Assembly: GCF_026339935.1 (NCBI RefSeq)
Contig: NZ_JAPEPX010000001.1
Span: 2,819,001-2,883,000 of the forward strand
DNA: 64,000 nt
DNA from: Streptomyces sp. NBC_01551
Lineage (GTDB): Bacteria; Actinomycetota; Actinomycetes; Streptomycetales; Streptomycetaceae
Direction: 5' to 3'
The notes below the pieces were generated by a model, which did not search any database, was not told the DNA's origin, and worked only from the letters and a program-made list of their open reading frames with translations. Below are positions 19,351 through 28,130 of the stretch, in pieces. Position 1 is the stretch's first letter; each line of letters opens with the position of its first letter. The position numbers and the translations under genes are program-made.

Positions 19351-19386
19351 CTACCAGGCGAAGGCCTCCTACCAGGCGAAGGCCTC
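19351..19386. repeat. 18-bp perfect tandem duplication across the aldo/keto reductase stop codon
   Basis: CTACCAGGCGAAGGCCTC occurs at 19351-19368 and 19369-19386. On the minus strand each copy reads Glu-Ala-Phe-Ala-Trp-stop, so exactly the last five codons plus the stop are repeated once after the real end of the gene. Confidence 0.9.
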
Positions 19387-20358
19387 CGGCGACGGACCCG
19401 GGCCCGGGAAGATCTCGTCCAGGCCCGCCAGGACCTCCTGCGAGAGCTCCAGCTCCACCGCCCGCAGCGCGGACGCGAGCTGCTCCGGCGTACGCGGGCC
19501 GACGATCGGTCCCGTGACCCCCGGGCGGGTCAGCAGCCAGGCCAGCGCCACCTCGCCCGGCTCCAGGCCGTGCTTGGCCAGCAGGTCCTCGTAAGCCTGC
19601 ACCTGCGACCGTACGGCGCTGTTCGCCAGCGCGTCCGCCGAGCGGCCGGAGGCCGTCCGCCCGGACTCGGCGGCCTTGCGGATCGCGCCGCCCAGCAGGC
19701 CCCCGTGCAGCGGGGACCACGGGATGACGCCCAGCCCGTACGCCTCGGCGGCCGGGAGGACCTCCATCTCCGCGCGCCGCTCGGCGAGGTTGTAAAGGCA
19801 CTGCTCGCTGACCAGGCCGAGCCGGCCGGTCCGCGCCGCCGTCTCGTTCGCCTGGGCGATCTTCCAGCCGGGGAAGTTGGAGGAGCCCGCGTAGAGGATC
19901 TTGCCCTGCTGGACCAGGACCTCGATGGCCTGCCAGATCTCCTCGAAGGGGGTCTGCCGGTCCACGTGGTGGAACTGGTAGACGTCGATGTGGTCGGTGT
20001 TCAACCGCTTCAGGCTGGCGTCGACGGCGCGCCGGATGTTCAGCGCCGACAGACGGTCGAAGTTGGGCCAGGTCTCGCTCTCGCGGGACATGGAGCCGTA
20101 GACCTTGGTCGCGAGGACCGTCTTCTCGCGCCGGCCGCCGCCCTGGGCGAACCAGGTGCCGATGATCTCCTCGGTGCGGCCCTTGTCGGCGCCCCAGCCA
20201 TACACATTGGCGGTGTCGAAGAAGTTGATGCCCGCGTCGAGGGCGGAGTCCATGATCGCGTGACTTTCGGGCTCCCCCGTCTGGGGGCCGAAGTTCATGG
20301 TGCCGAGTACAAGTCGGCTGACCTTGAGACCGGTGCGTCCGAGCTGCGTGTACTTCAT
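19369..20358 (-). CDS. aldo/keto reductase
   Basis: A 329-aa AKR. It starts MKYTQLGRTGLKVSRLVLGTM; catalytic residues are visible in the usual context (D in GINFFDTANVYG with the following Tyr, K in VLATKVYG, H in YQFHHVD). The NADPH-binding C-terminal region has VTGPIVGPRTPEQLASAL. It reduces carbonyl compounds; the physiological substrate is unknown. The terminal EAFAW-stop is exactly duplicated downstream. A GCCTGGAG-N4-CTCCAGGC palindrome lies just upstream, suggesting MerR-type control. Confidence 0.92.
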   Translation of the reverse strand: MKYTQLGRTGLKVSRLVLGTMNFGPQTGEPESHAIMDSALDAGINFFDTANVYGWGADKGRTEEIIGTWFAQGGGRREKTVLATKVYGSMSRESETWPNFDRLSALNIRRAVDASLKRLNTDHIDVYQFHHVDRQTPFEEIWQAIEVLVQQGKILYAGSSNFPGWKIAQANETAARTGRLGLVSEQCLYNLAERRAEMEVLPAAEAYGLGVIPWSPLHGGLLGGAIRKAAESGRTASGRSADALANSAVRSQVQAYEDLLAKHGLEPGEVALAWLLTRPGVTGPIVGPRTPEQLASALRAVELELSQEVLAGLDEIFPGPGPSPEAFAW

Positions 20359-20371
20359 GGGGCACTAGCCA

Positions 20372-20398
20372 ACTGCCTGGAGTGCGCTCCAGGCAAGT
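20372..20398 (-). promoter_or_regulatory. palindromic operator upstream of the aldo/keto reductase (MerR-like)
   Basis: GCCTGGAG-TGCG-CTCCAGGC (20375-20394) is a perfect 8-bp-arm inverted repeat, extended by ACTT/AAGT-like flanks. It sits 17-36 bp upstream of the start codon. CTTG-...-GGAG-N4-CTCC-...-CAAG sites are typical of MerR-family control of oxidoreductases. No MerR gene is in the window. Confidence 0.5.
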
Positions 20399-20417
20399 GC
20401 CTCCGACGAACAGCGTG

Positions 20418-21110
20418 TTACAGACCCCGCGGCGGGCCGTACGGCGCGCCGATGCCCCACGCCTGGTGCAGGACCGCCGCGAACTCCCCGGCGAGGCGGT
20501 GCTCGCCGGAGGCGTTGGGGTGCGTGCCGTCGTAGGTGTCGTGGTGGATGTCGTACGAGGCCGGCCGCGCGCCCAGCAGGATCGGCGAGGCGTCGGTGGT
20601 CAGGTCGGCGACGGCCTTCGCGAGGAGCTCGTTGAAGCGCGCGACCTGCGCGGCGAAGGGCAGGTCGGACTCGGCCCGGACGTTCGGGATGACGGGGAGC
20701 AGGACCATCCGGACGCCGGGGCGGGCGGCGCGGGCCTCCGCGATGAACCGGCGGGCGTTGGCGGCGGTCTGGGCGGCGTCGGTGTAGAAGCCGAGGTCGA
20801 TCAGGCCGAGGGAGACGAGCAGTACGTCGGCCTTGCCGGCGCGGACGGCGGGGCCGATGAGGGGGGCCATGTGCTGCCAGCCCTCGCCCCAGCCGGCGAG
20901 GTGGCGGCGGGCGTGCTCCGGGAAGCCGGGGTCGGCGTACTCATGGCTGGTGGGGGCGTCGGCGAAGGTGTCGTACACCTCGCATCGCGGGCCGACGATC
21001 TTGTACGGGCCGCCGAAGGTCGCGTTGAGGTGCTGCCACATCCGGTAGCGCCAGGTGTAGTCGCCGGCGCGTCCGATGGTCATGGAGTCGCCGACGAACA
21101 TGAAACGCAT
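20418..21110 (-). CDS. SGNH/GDSL hydrolase
   Basis: A 230-aa cytosolic SGNH hydrolase. Block I is MRFMFVGDSMTIG with the nucleophile Ser9. Block V carries the Asp-His pair in YDGTHPNASGE. The usual block III GxND is replaced by VSLGLIDLGF, so the oxyanion Asn is not evident. No signal peptide. A GATGAT hexamer ends 6 nt before the ATG on the minus strand, again without a ribosome binding site. Ester substrate unknown. Confidence 0.82.
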   Translation of the reverse strand: MRFMFVGDSMTIGRAGDYTWRYRMWQHLNATFGGPYKIVGPRCEVYDTFADAPTSHEYADPGFPEHARRHLAGWGEGWQHMAPLIGPAVRAGKADVLLVSLGLIDLGFYTDAAQTAANARRFIAEARAARPGVRMVLLPVIPNVRAESDLPFAAQVARFNELLAKAVADLTTDASPILLGARPASYDIHHDTYDGTHPNASGEHRLAGEFAAVLHQAWGIGAPYGPPRGL

Positions 21111-21187
21111 CCGGTCATCATCGCGGATCGCGCGGCGTGGGCCGCTGTGATGCCGGACACGCGGGGCGGGCTGGCAGGCTTGGGGGT

Positions 21188-22204
21188 ATGCGCCTGCTGC
21201 CGCCGTTGACCGCCTTCTCCGCCGCCGCCGTCCTCGCCCTGATGCCGGGGGCGGCCGCCGCCGCTCCCGCCGCCGGGGGCGCCGCCGCCTCGGGGTTCAC
21301 CATCACCGATCCCCGGATCAAGGAGTCGAGCGGGCTGGCGGCCAGCCGGATCCACCCGGGCGTGTACTGGACGCACAACGACAGCGACGACGGCCCGTAC
21401 GTGTACGCGGTGGACTCGGCGACGGGCAAGACGGTGGCGCGGGTGACGCTGACGGGGATCGGGAAGCCGCGCGACGTCGAGGCGATCTCACTGGGGCCGG
21501 ACGGGGCGCTGTACGTCGGGGACATCGGGGACAACCGGGACGGCACCTGGGACCACGTGTGGATCTACCGGTTCCAGGAGCCGAAGGAGCTGCGCGACGC
21601 CACGGTCAAGGCGGAGCAGTTCACCGTGCGGTACGAGGGCGGGGCGCGGAACGCGGAGGCGCTGATGGTGCATCCGGTGACGGGGCGGGTGTACATCGCG
21701 AGCAAGAGCGAGGACAAGGGCGGGCTGTACGAGGGGCCGGCGACCCTGTCGGCGTCGGGGACGAACGTGTTCCGGCGGGTCGCGGAGATGCCGTGGGTGA
21801 CGGACGGGGCGTTCTCTCCGGACGGCACGCGGCTGACGGTACGGGGGTACTTCCTGGCCCGGACGTACGCGTGGAAGGACGGGCGGCCGCAGGGGCAGGG
21901 GGAGCGGATCGACGCGCCGTGGCAGGGGCAGGCGGAGTCCGTGACGTACACGGCCGACGGCTCCGCCCTGATGTTCGGGGCGGAGGGGGCGTCGAGCCGG
22001 GTGGTGGCGGTCCCGGTGGGGTCGTCCTCGTCGAGCCCGTCGGGCTCCCCCACCGCCCCGACGGGCGCGGGCGGCGGCCAGGCGGGCGCGGGCCCGTCCG
22101 CTGCCGGGGAGGGCGGCTACACGAAGACCGCCCTCGTCCTGGCCGCGGCGACGGCCCTCGTCTTCGGCGCGAAGCGGGTGTTGCGGCGGCGCCCGAAGCC
22201 GTAG
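21188..22204 (+). CDS. secreted beta-propeller-like protein with C-terminal anchor
   Basis: A 338-aa protein starting MRLLPPLTAFSAAAVLALMP, a signal peptide probably cleaved after AAAAP. The body has propeller-like blades: SSGLAASRIHPGVYWTHNDS, DVEAISLGPDGALYVGDIGDN, NAEALMVHPVTGRVYIASKS, TDGAFSPDGTRLTVRG. A Ser/Gly/Pro linker then leads to a C-terminal helix (TKTALVLAAATALVFGAKRV) and RRRPKP, so it is probably surface-anchored; no LPxTG sortase motif is seen. CAGGCT ends 7 nt before the ATG. An upstream in-frame start at 21137 would put Arg-rich residues before the signal peptide and is unlikely. Function unknown. Confidence 0.75.
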   Translation: MRLLPPLTAFSAAAVLALMPGAAAAAPAAGGAAASGFTITDPRIKESSGLAASRIHPGVYWTHNDSDDGPYVYAVDSATGKTVARVTLTGIGKPRDVEAISLGPDGALYVGDIGDNRDGTWDHVWIYRFQEPKELRDATVKAEQFTVRYEGGARNAEALMVHPVTGRVYIASKSEDKGGLYEGPATLSASGTNVFRRVAEMPWVTDGAFSPDGTRLTVRGYFLARTYAWKDGRPQGQGERIDAPWQGQAESVTYTADGSALMFGAEGASSRVVAVPVGSSSSSPSGSPTAPTGAGGGQAGAGPSAAGEGGYTKTALVLAAATALVFGAKRVLRRRPKP

Positions 22205-22281
22205 CCCTGCGGGGCGCGGGACAGCCACCTGCCCGCGCCCCGGGCCGGCGGAACGCCCGCCGCGCGGGGCCTCCCCCGGGG

Positions 22282-23727
22282 TTACTGGTCCGTGAGCGGG
22301 ATCGACTCCGACGGAGTCGGGGCCGGGTTCGGGGGCGGGGTCATCGTTGCCAGGAGCTGGCGGGCCAGGCCGAGGCCGGTGCCGCCCATCGTGAGGGCCT
22401 TCGCGAACATCTCCGACATGCCCTCGGCCCCGTTCAGCAGGACCATGTGCTCCACGTTGCCGAACGCGCCCGCGCCCGCCTGGACGATCGCCGGCCAGTT
22501 CTCCGCCAGCTGCTGCGCGACCACCGCCTCCTGATTCTCCGCCAGCGCCGCTGCCCGCGCCTTGATGGCGTCCGCCTCGGCCAGACCCTTCGCCTTCGCC
22601 GACGCCGCCACCGCGAGGCCCTTCGCCTGGGTGGCGGCCGCCTCCGCCTCACCGGTCGCCCGGGTCGCCTTCGCCGCCGCCAGGCCGCGCGCCTCCGTCG
22701 CCGCCGCGTCCGCGGTCGCCGCCGTCGTCACCCGCGTGGCCTCCGCCGCGGCCGCCAGCTCCGTCTCCTTCGCCTTCGCCTGCGCCGCCGAGATGCGCGC
22801 GTCGCGTTCGGCCTCGGCGCGGGTACGGGTCTCGTACGCCGCCGCGTCCGCGGGTTTGCGCACGTCCGCCTGGAGCTGCTGCTCGCGCCGGTGCGCCTCC
22901 AGCTCCGCGACCCGCGTCTCCTGGACGACGACCTCCTGCCGCGCGGCCGCCTCCGACAGCGGGCCCGCCTGCCGCGCGGTCGCCGCCGCCTTGTCCCGCT
23001 CGGCCTGGTAACCCGCCTGGAGGATCTCGCTGTCCCGGGTGGCCTCCGCCATCCGCGCGAACGCCGTCTGCTCCGCCTCCGTCGCCAGCCGGTTCGCCTC
23101 GGCCTGCGCGATGCGCGCGTCCCGCTGCACGGCCGCCGCGTGCGGCATCGCCAGGTTCTTGATGTACCCCGTCGGGTCCTCGATCTCGTGGATCTGCAGC
23201 GAGTCCACGATCAGCCCGAGCTTCTCCATCTCCGTACCGCAGGCCGCCCGGGTCTGCCCCGTCAGCTTCTCGCGGTCCCGGATCATGTCCTCGACCGTCA
23301 ACCCGCCCACGATCGACCGCAGATGACCCGCGAAGACGATGTGCACCCGCTCCGGCATCATCTTCTGCTGGTCCAGGAACCGGCGGGCCGCGTTCGCGAT
23401 CGACACCAGATCGTCGCCGATCTTGAAGATGACGACGCCCTTCACCCGCAGCGGGATGCCCTGGTGCGTCACGCAGTCCACGTTCAGCTGCGTCTCGTTG
23501 AGGTCCAGCGACAGTTTCCGCACCGCCTGCACACCCGGCAGCACGAGCGTGCCGCGCCCGGTGACGATCCGGAAGCCCATGCCCTCGCCGAGACCCTCGG
23601 TCTTGTGCGTGGAGCCGGATATGACCAGTGCCTCGTTGGGCTCGGCCACCCGCCACATGAGCTTGAACAGGCCGATCAGAGCAATGATGGCGGCGACCAC
23701 GATCCCCGCCACGACGCCGATAGCCAT
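22282..23727 (-). CDS. flotillin-like SPFH-domain protein
   Basis: A 481-aa protein. An N-terminal membrane helix (MAIGVVAGIVVAAIIALIGL) precedes an SPFH/PHB domain (residues ~25-200, with VSIANAARRFL and the QIHEIEDPTGYI segment). A long Ala/Glu/Lys-rich coiled coil follows (~200-400), then a short Pro-rich tail. Flotillins scaffold ordered membrane microdomains. I chose ATG 23727 because GGGGGAG lies 6 nt upstream; a TTG two codons earlier directly abuts that sequence. An NfeD-like gene is upstream on the same strand. Confidence 0.9.
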   Translation of the reverse strand: MAIGVVAGIVVAAIIALIGLFKLMWRVAEPNEALVISGSTHKTEGLGEGMGFRIVTGRGTLVLPGVQAVRKLSLDLNETQLNVDCVTHQGIPLRVKGVVIFKIGDDLVSIANAARRFLDQQKMMPERVHIVFAGHLRSIVGGLTVEDMIRDREKLTGQTRAACGTEMEKLGLIVDSLQIHEIEDPTGYIKNLAMPHAAAVQRDARIAQAEANRLATEAEQTAFARMAEATRDSEILQAGYQAERDKAAATARQAGPLSEAAARQEVVVQETRVAELEAHRREQQLQADVRKPADAAAYETRTRAEAERDARISAAQAKAKETELAAAAEATRVTTAATADAAATEARGLAAAKATRATGEAEAAATQAKGLAVAASAKAKGLAEADAIKARAAALAENQEAVVAQQLAENWPAIVQAGAGAFGNVEHMVLLNGAEGMSEMFAKALTMGGTGLGLARQLLATMTPPPNPAPTPSESIPLTDQ

Positions 23728-23854
23728 CGGCAACTCCCCCTCGTCGCGGCGCCGTTCGGCGCCGAAGAAGGCGAGTCTGCGCCTGCCGCCCGCGTGGCGT
23801 GAAGACGTCGGCCGGGTCTTGTCGCCATCTTGATACGCACAGGTGGGCGCGGGG

Positions 23855-24079
23855 TTACTGGTCGTAGGCCGCCATCACGTACACCGTGCGCGGCGGCAGG
23901 TACTCGACGACCGTCACCACCGTGCCGACGGGCAGCCGCCGCGAACCCGACCCCGCGACCGGGTGGGCCAGGAAATGCTCGGCGCCGCCCCGGATCCGCA
24001 CGATGACCTCGCCCACCAGCCCCGGTCCGACCGTGCCCGTCACCCGGCCGGTCATGCCGACCATGTCCTCGTCCCCCAT
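23855..24079 (-). CDS. small NfeD-like OB-fold protein, probable flotillin partner
   Basis: A 74-aa protein with the beta-strand and glycine pattern of an NfeD-type OB fold: MTGRVTGTVGPGLVGEVIVR, then GGAEHFLAHP, GTVVTVVEYLPPRTVYVMAA. It lacks the protease and membrane parts of full NfeD proteins. NfeD proteins are commonly encoded next to flotillins, and here the flotillin gene follows after 127 bp on the same strand. The family call rests on pattern and neighbourhood. Confidence 0.65.
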   Translation of the reverse strand: MGDEDMVGMTGRVTGTVGPGLVGEVIVRIRGGAEHFLAHPVAGSGSRRLPVGTVVTVVEYLPPRTVYVMAAYDQ

Positions 24080-24117
24080 GGGCCGAGGGTAGCGGCCGGG
24101 CGCGGCCGGGCCCCCCG

Positions 24118-25032
24118 TTAGGAGTGGCCCAGATCCGCGGCGGGCAGGTCCGACACCGGTACCGAGCCCGTGTCGCCGGCGGGCGCCGGCCGCAGCGGGA
24201 ACTCGTCGGTGGCCATGGAGTCCAGTACCGGCGGGGCCGGGCGCAGCGGCTTCGGCATGACCGCGGCCTCCGAGTGGCCGCCGCAGCCGTACGAGAGCGA
24301 CACCAGGCGGCCGTCGGCGGGGCTGAACTCGTTGGCGCAGACGCCGAACGCCTGGCCCAGCGAGCCGCCGATCGCGACGAGGAACCCGCAGGAGACGCAG
24401 GACGCGGGGGCCGCCTGCGCCATCGGGGTCTTCGCGCCGAACGACTCGTCCCAGCGGTCGGCCGCGCTGTGCAGCCCGTAGCGCGACAGGACGCGGGCGC
24501 GGCGCATGCCGAGTTCCTCGGCGACGGCCGCGATGGAGCCGCGTACCGGGACCACGGTGCGGTCGGTGACGTCGGCGTCCTCCGCCTCGACCAGTTCGGC
24601 CATCTCGGTGGAGACGACCGAGTTCGGCGGCGGTACGTCCTCGCCCGACCAGCCCGGCTCCAGGCGCAGGTCCTCGGCGTCGGTGGGCAGCAGGTCGCCG
24701 GGACCCATGTCACCCGGACGCAGCCGCTCGCTCCACGGCACCCACTCGGGTGCCAGCAGGGCGTCCTCGCCGGGCAGGAGCACCGTTTCGTCGAGGGTGA
24801 CGAGCTTCGCGCGGGACGCGCGGGTCACGGTGACGGCCCAGCGCCAGCCGCGGTAGCCCGGGTCCTTGCACTCGAAGAGGTGCGTGACGACCCGGTCGCC
24901 CTCCGCGACGGCGGAGACGTGCTCGCCCACCACTCCGGGAGCAGCGGCTTCCTCGGCCGCGGTGCGGGCGAGGTCTACCGCCTCGGCGCACAGGCGGTCG
25001 GGGGTACGGCTTCGCGTCGTCGCAGCACTCAC
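24118..25032 (-). CDS. DUF3027 protein
   Basis: A 304-aa protein starting VSAATTRSRTPDRLCAEAVD (GTG; AGGAGAG about 11 nt upstream). It contains the DUF3027 hallmarks: HLFECKDPGYRGWRWAVTVT, WVPWSERLRPGDMGPGDLLP and a Cys-rich centre CVSCGFL...CANEF...YGCGGHSEA that could bind zinc. The family is actinobacterial and uncharacterised. It is divergent from an MFS gene, with DUF2771 and cold-shock genes nearby, a recurring neighbourhood. Confidence 0.85.
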   Translation of the reverse strand: MSAATTRSRTPDRLCAEAVDLARTAAEEAAAPGVVGEHVSAVAEGDRVVTHLFECKDPGYRGWRWAVTVTRASRAKLVTLDETVLLPGEDALLAPEWVPWSERLRPGDMGPGDLLPTDAEDLRLEPGWSGEDVPPPNSVVSTEMAELVEAEDADVTDRTVVPVRGSIAAVAEELGMRRARVLSRYGLHSAADRWDESFGAKTPMAQAAPASCVSCGFLVAIGGSLGQAFGVCANEFSPADGRLVSLSYGCGGHSEAAVMPKPLRPAPPVLDSMATDEFPLRPAPAGDTGSVPVSDLPAADLGHS

Positions 25033-25397
25033 AGGTCTCGTTCTCTCCTACGCCGTCTCACGAGTGCGCCGTCCGTACTGTCGTCCTGAACGACCCGTCG
25101 GTCCTGTCCGTACGAGGCGCGGGCGGAGCGGACCAGAGGGCCGCGTCGACGTCCGCACCCGATCGGCCTCGGGCGCACCTACCTGCGATCCATTCTGCGG
25201 GATCACGAAGAGGCGCGCGGCCAAGAGCAACCGCCGGTGGCGCGCTACGCACGCTACCTCCTCCGACGCCTTCGGCCCACATGCAAGGTCCGATTCGCGG
25301 ACAAGCCGGTGGGGTGACGGTGGCCGGCGGACGTCCGGACGCGCCGGGACGGCTCGGGGACGGGTCCGCACGACCCGAGTGGGGCACTATGTCGAGT
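25033..25397. other. 365-bp intergenic region between DUF3027 and MFS genes
   Basis: I see no convincing gene here. It holds the divergent upstream regions of two genes; a CACTAT hexamer at 25385-25390 ends 7 nt before the GTG at 25398. The remaining frames are Arg-rich and look like shadows. Confidence 0.5.
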
Positions 25398-26762
25398 GTG
25401 GCACCCGTACGGTCGTCCGACGACGGCTCGGGACCGGCCAGGAAGGCCGGCCGGGCCGTCGGGCGTGCCCTGCACTTCCCCATCACGGGTACGGCGCGCG
25501 GCATCCGGCGCGCCACGCACGCGCACGGGGCCGGCGAATCGGGCCTCGGCAAGCTGATCGAGCTGCACGCGATCAACGGCGCCGGCGACGTGATGATCAC
25601 GGTCGCGCTGGCGTCGACCGTCTTCTTCTCCGTCCCCACGGACGAGGCGCGCGGCCGGGTGGCCCTTTACCTGGCGATCACGATGGCTCCGTTCACCCTG
25701 CTGGCCCCGGTGATCGGGCCGCTGCTGGACCGGCTGCCGCACGGGCGGCGGGCCGCGATGGCCGCGGCGATGCTGGCGCGGGCGCTGCTCGCGGTGATGA
25801 TGTCGGGCGCGGTCGCCACGGGCGGCATCCAGCTGTATCCGGCGGCGCTCGGCGTGCTGGTGGCGTCGAAGGCGTACGGGGTGGTGCGCAGCGCGGTGGT
25901 GCCGAGGCTGCTCCCGCCGAATTTCTCACTCGTCAAGGCGAACTCGCGGGTCACCCTGGCCGGGCTGCTGGCGACGGGCGCGGCGGCGCCGGTCGCGGCG
26001 GGGCTGCACATGATCGGGCCCGAGTGGCCGTTGTACGGGGCCTGCGCGATCTTCGTGTGGGGGACGTTCGCGGCGTTCTCGCTGCCGCACAAGGTGGACG
26101 AGGCGAAGGGGGAGCGGCGGGCGCGGCTGTCGACGCACGAGGCGCACTCGCAGCGGCCGGGGCTGCGGACGGTGACTCCGTCGGTGCTGTGCGGGCTGCT
26201 GGCGAACGCGGCGATGCGGGGGCTGTCGGGGTTCCTGATCTTCTTCCTGGCGTTCCTGCTGCGGGAGCACCCGCTGCCCGGGCAGAGCGCGGCGGTGTCG
26301 CTGGGCATCGTGGGCGTCTCGGCGGGCCTGGGCAACGCGTGCGGGACGGCGGCGGGGGCGTGGCTGCGGGCGCGGGCGCCGGAGGTGATCATCGCGGCGG
26401 TGCTGTGCATGACGCTGGGGGTCGCGGTGCTGGCGGCGGTGTTCTTCAGCGGGCTGTTCATGGCGGTGCTGGGCGCGACGGCGGGCTTCTGCCAGGCGCT
26501 GGCGAAGCTGTCGCTGGACGCGATGATCCAGCGGGACATCCCCGAATCGGTCCGCACCTCGGCGTTCGCCCGCTCGGAGACGCTGCTCCAGATGGCGTGG
26601 GTGCTGGGCGGCGCGATCGGCATCGTCCTGCCGCTGAACGGCGTCCTGGGCATGTCGGTCGCGGCGGCCATCGTCGCCCTGGGCACCACCATGGCCCTGC
26701 GCGGCGTCCTGGCGGCCCCCCGCGGCCGCCACCCGTCCTCTTCCCGCCCACGAGTGGCGTAA
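25398..26762 (+). CDS. MFS transporter (actinobacterial, DUF3027-neighbour type)
   Basis: A 454-aa major facilitator. The start is GTG 25398 (VAPVRSSDDG) because CACTAT ends 7 nt upstream in the leaderless arrangement; an ATG three codons earlier (25389) overlaps that hexamer. The cytoplasmic head has HFPITGTARGIRRATHAHGA. About 12 membrane helices follow, with GPLLDRLPHGRRAAMA in loop 2-3. The C-terminus is Arg/Ser-rich. Transport substrate is unknown. Confidence 0.87.
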   Translation: MAPVRSSDDGSGPARKAGRAVGRALHFPITGTARGIRRATHAHGAGESGLGKLIELHAINGAGDVMITVALASTVFFSVPTDEARGRVALYLAITMAPFTLLAPVIGPLLDRLPHGRRAAMAAAMLARALLAVMMSGAVATGGIQLYPAALGVLVASKAYGVVRSAVVPRLLPPNFSLVKANSRVTLAGLLATGAAAPVAAGLHMIGPEWPLYGACAIFVWGTFAAFSLPHKVDEAKGERRARLSTHEAHSQRPGLRTVTPSVLCGLLANAAMRGLSGFLIFFLAFLLREHPLPGQSAAVSLGIVGVSAGLGNACGTAAGAWLRARAPEVIIAAVLCMTLGVAVLAAVFFSGLFMAVLGATAGFCQALAKLSLDAMIQRDIPESVRTSAFARSETLLQMAWVLGGAIGIVLPLNGVLGMSVAAAIVALGTTMALRGVLAAPRGRHPSSSRPRVA

Positions 26763-26887
26763 CGAGCCCGGCGACAGCGCCCCCGTGGTGCGGGCGACGG
26801 GCCCGAAAGGTGGGGATGGGGCGCCGCGCCGGGGGGTGGAGGACCCCGTGCGGCGGGGGAGGGGGGCGGCCCGATAGCCTTCGGCTC

Positions 26888-27376
26888 ATGACCGCACCGC
26901 TTTTCTCGGGTAGGGGCCGCCGCAGCGTCGCGGCCCTCGGAGCCGTGTCCGCCGGCCTCCTCCTCCTCTCCGCCTGTGACAAGCCGACGCCGCTGGCGAC
27001 CGTGACGGTCGGCACCTCGTCGGTGTCCGCCGAAGCCGCCTGCCGTGGCGACGGCAAGGAGCTCTCCATGGAGAAGCTCCAGGAGTGCTTCACCGAGCAC
27101 ACCGGCGCCAAGACCATCAAGTACGGCCGCGGCGACACCCTGCGCCTCGGCGTCGAGCCGGAGATCGTCGAAGACGGCAGCAAGTGGCAGGCCGTGCTGG
27201 ACGGCAACCCGATCACCGAGCCCTCCTCGAACACCTACCGCAGCTTCCCCGGCGCCGACCTGTTCGCCACCGGCGGCCAGGGCGAGGCCCCGTCCTCGAA
27301 GAAGCTGTCGTTCGTCCAGGTCTCCGAGGACGGCAAGCCCCAGGCCGTCTGGAACTTCACCGTCAAGCTCAAGTAA
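26888..27376 (+). CDS. DUF2771 lipoprotein
   Basis: A 162-aa lipoprotein precursor. The signal peptide is MTAPLFSGRGRRSVAALGAV then SAGLLLLSAC with the lipobox LSAC (lipidated Cys30). The mature part has a Cys pair (AACRGD, LQECFTEH) and ends WNFTVKLK. It matches DUF2771, an uncharacterised actinobacterial family. TAGCCT ends 7 nt before the ATG and there is no ribosome binding site. It is followed 16 nt later by mqnB. Confidence 0.82.
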   Translation: MTAPLFSGRGRRSVAALGAVSAGLLLLSACDKPTPLATVTVGTSSVSAEAACRGDGKELSMEKLQECFTEHTGAKTIKYGRGDTLRLGVEPEIVEDGSKWQAVLDGNPITEPSSNTYRSFPGADLFATGGQGEAPSSKKLSFVQVSEDGKPQAVWNFTVKLK

Positions 27377-27392
27377 CCCGGCGGCGGCAACG

Positions 27393-28130
27393 GTGCGCGC
27401 GCTCATCGTGACCGCGGTGGCGGCGGAGGCAGACTCCGTCGCCGCCGGTCTGACCCCTCATCCGGACCCCGTCACCCCGGAGCCGCGCACCCTGCCCGGC
27501 GGCTACCGGATCTCCCGCCGCGACCTGCCCGGCCTCGCCGCCGACGTGCTCGTCGGCGGTGTCGGACCGGCCGCCGCCGCGGCCGCCACGGCCACCGCGC
27601 TCGCGCTGGCCGACTATTCCCTCGTCATCTCCGCCGGCATCGGCGGCGGGTTCGCCCCCGCCGCCCCGCCCGGCTCGCTCGTCGTCGCCGACGCCGTCGT
27701 CGCCGCCGACCTGGGGGCGGAGGGACCCGACGGGTTCCTCCCCGTCGACGCGCTCGGCTTCGGACGCAGCGTGCACCTGCCCCCCGCCGAACTCGCCGCC
27801 CGCGCCGCCGAGGCGACCGGCGGTCTGCTGGCACCCGTACTCACCGTCTCCACCGTCACCGGCACCGCCGCCCGCGCCGCCGAGCTCGCCGGCCGCCACC
27901 CGCTCGCCGGGGCCGAGGCCATGGAGGGCTTCGGGGTGGCCGAGGCCGCCGCCGCGCACGGCCTGCCCGTGCTGGAGATCCGCGCCGTGTCCAACGCCGT
28001 CGGCCCGCGCGACCGCGACGCCTGGCGGATCGGGGACGCGCTGGCCGCCCTGACCGGCGGATTCCGCGCCCTGGGACCCGTACTCGTCCACTGGGGAGGA
28101 CAGCATGAGCAGCAACAGCACCACGGGTGA
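27393..28130 (+). CDS. mqnB: futalosine hydrolase
   Basis: A 245-aa nucleosidase-family enzyme that removes hypoxanthine from futalosine in the alternative menaquinone pathway. Seen are the N-terminal VRALIVTAVAAEADSVAAGL, the glycine-rich SAGIGGGFAP, the catalytic-site EAMEGFGVAEAA and VSNAVGPRDRDAW. GTG start at 27393, 16 nt after the DUF2771 stop. Its 3' end overlaps mqnD by 26 bp, so the two are co-translated. Confidence 0.93.
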   Translation: MRALIVTAVAAEADSVAAGLTPHPDPVTPEPRTLPGGYRISRRDLPGLAADVLVGGVGPAAAAAATATALALADYSLVISAGIGGGFAPAAPPGSLVVADAVVAADLGAEGPDGFLPVDALGFGRSVHLPPAELAARAAEATGGLLAPVLTVSTVTGTAARAAELAGRHPLAGAEAMEGFGVAEAAAAHGLPVLEIRAVSNAVGPRDRDAWRIGDALAALTGGFRALGPVLVHWGGQHEQQQHHG

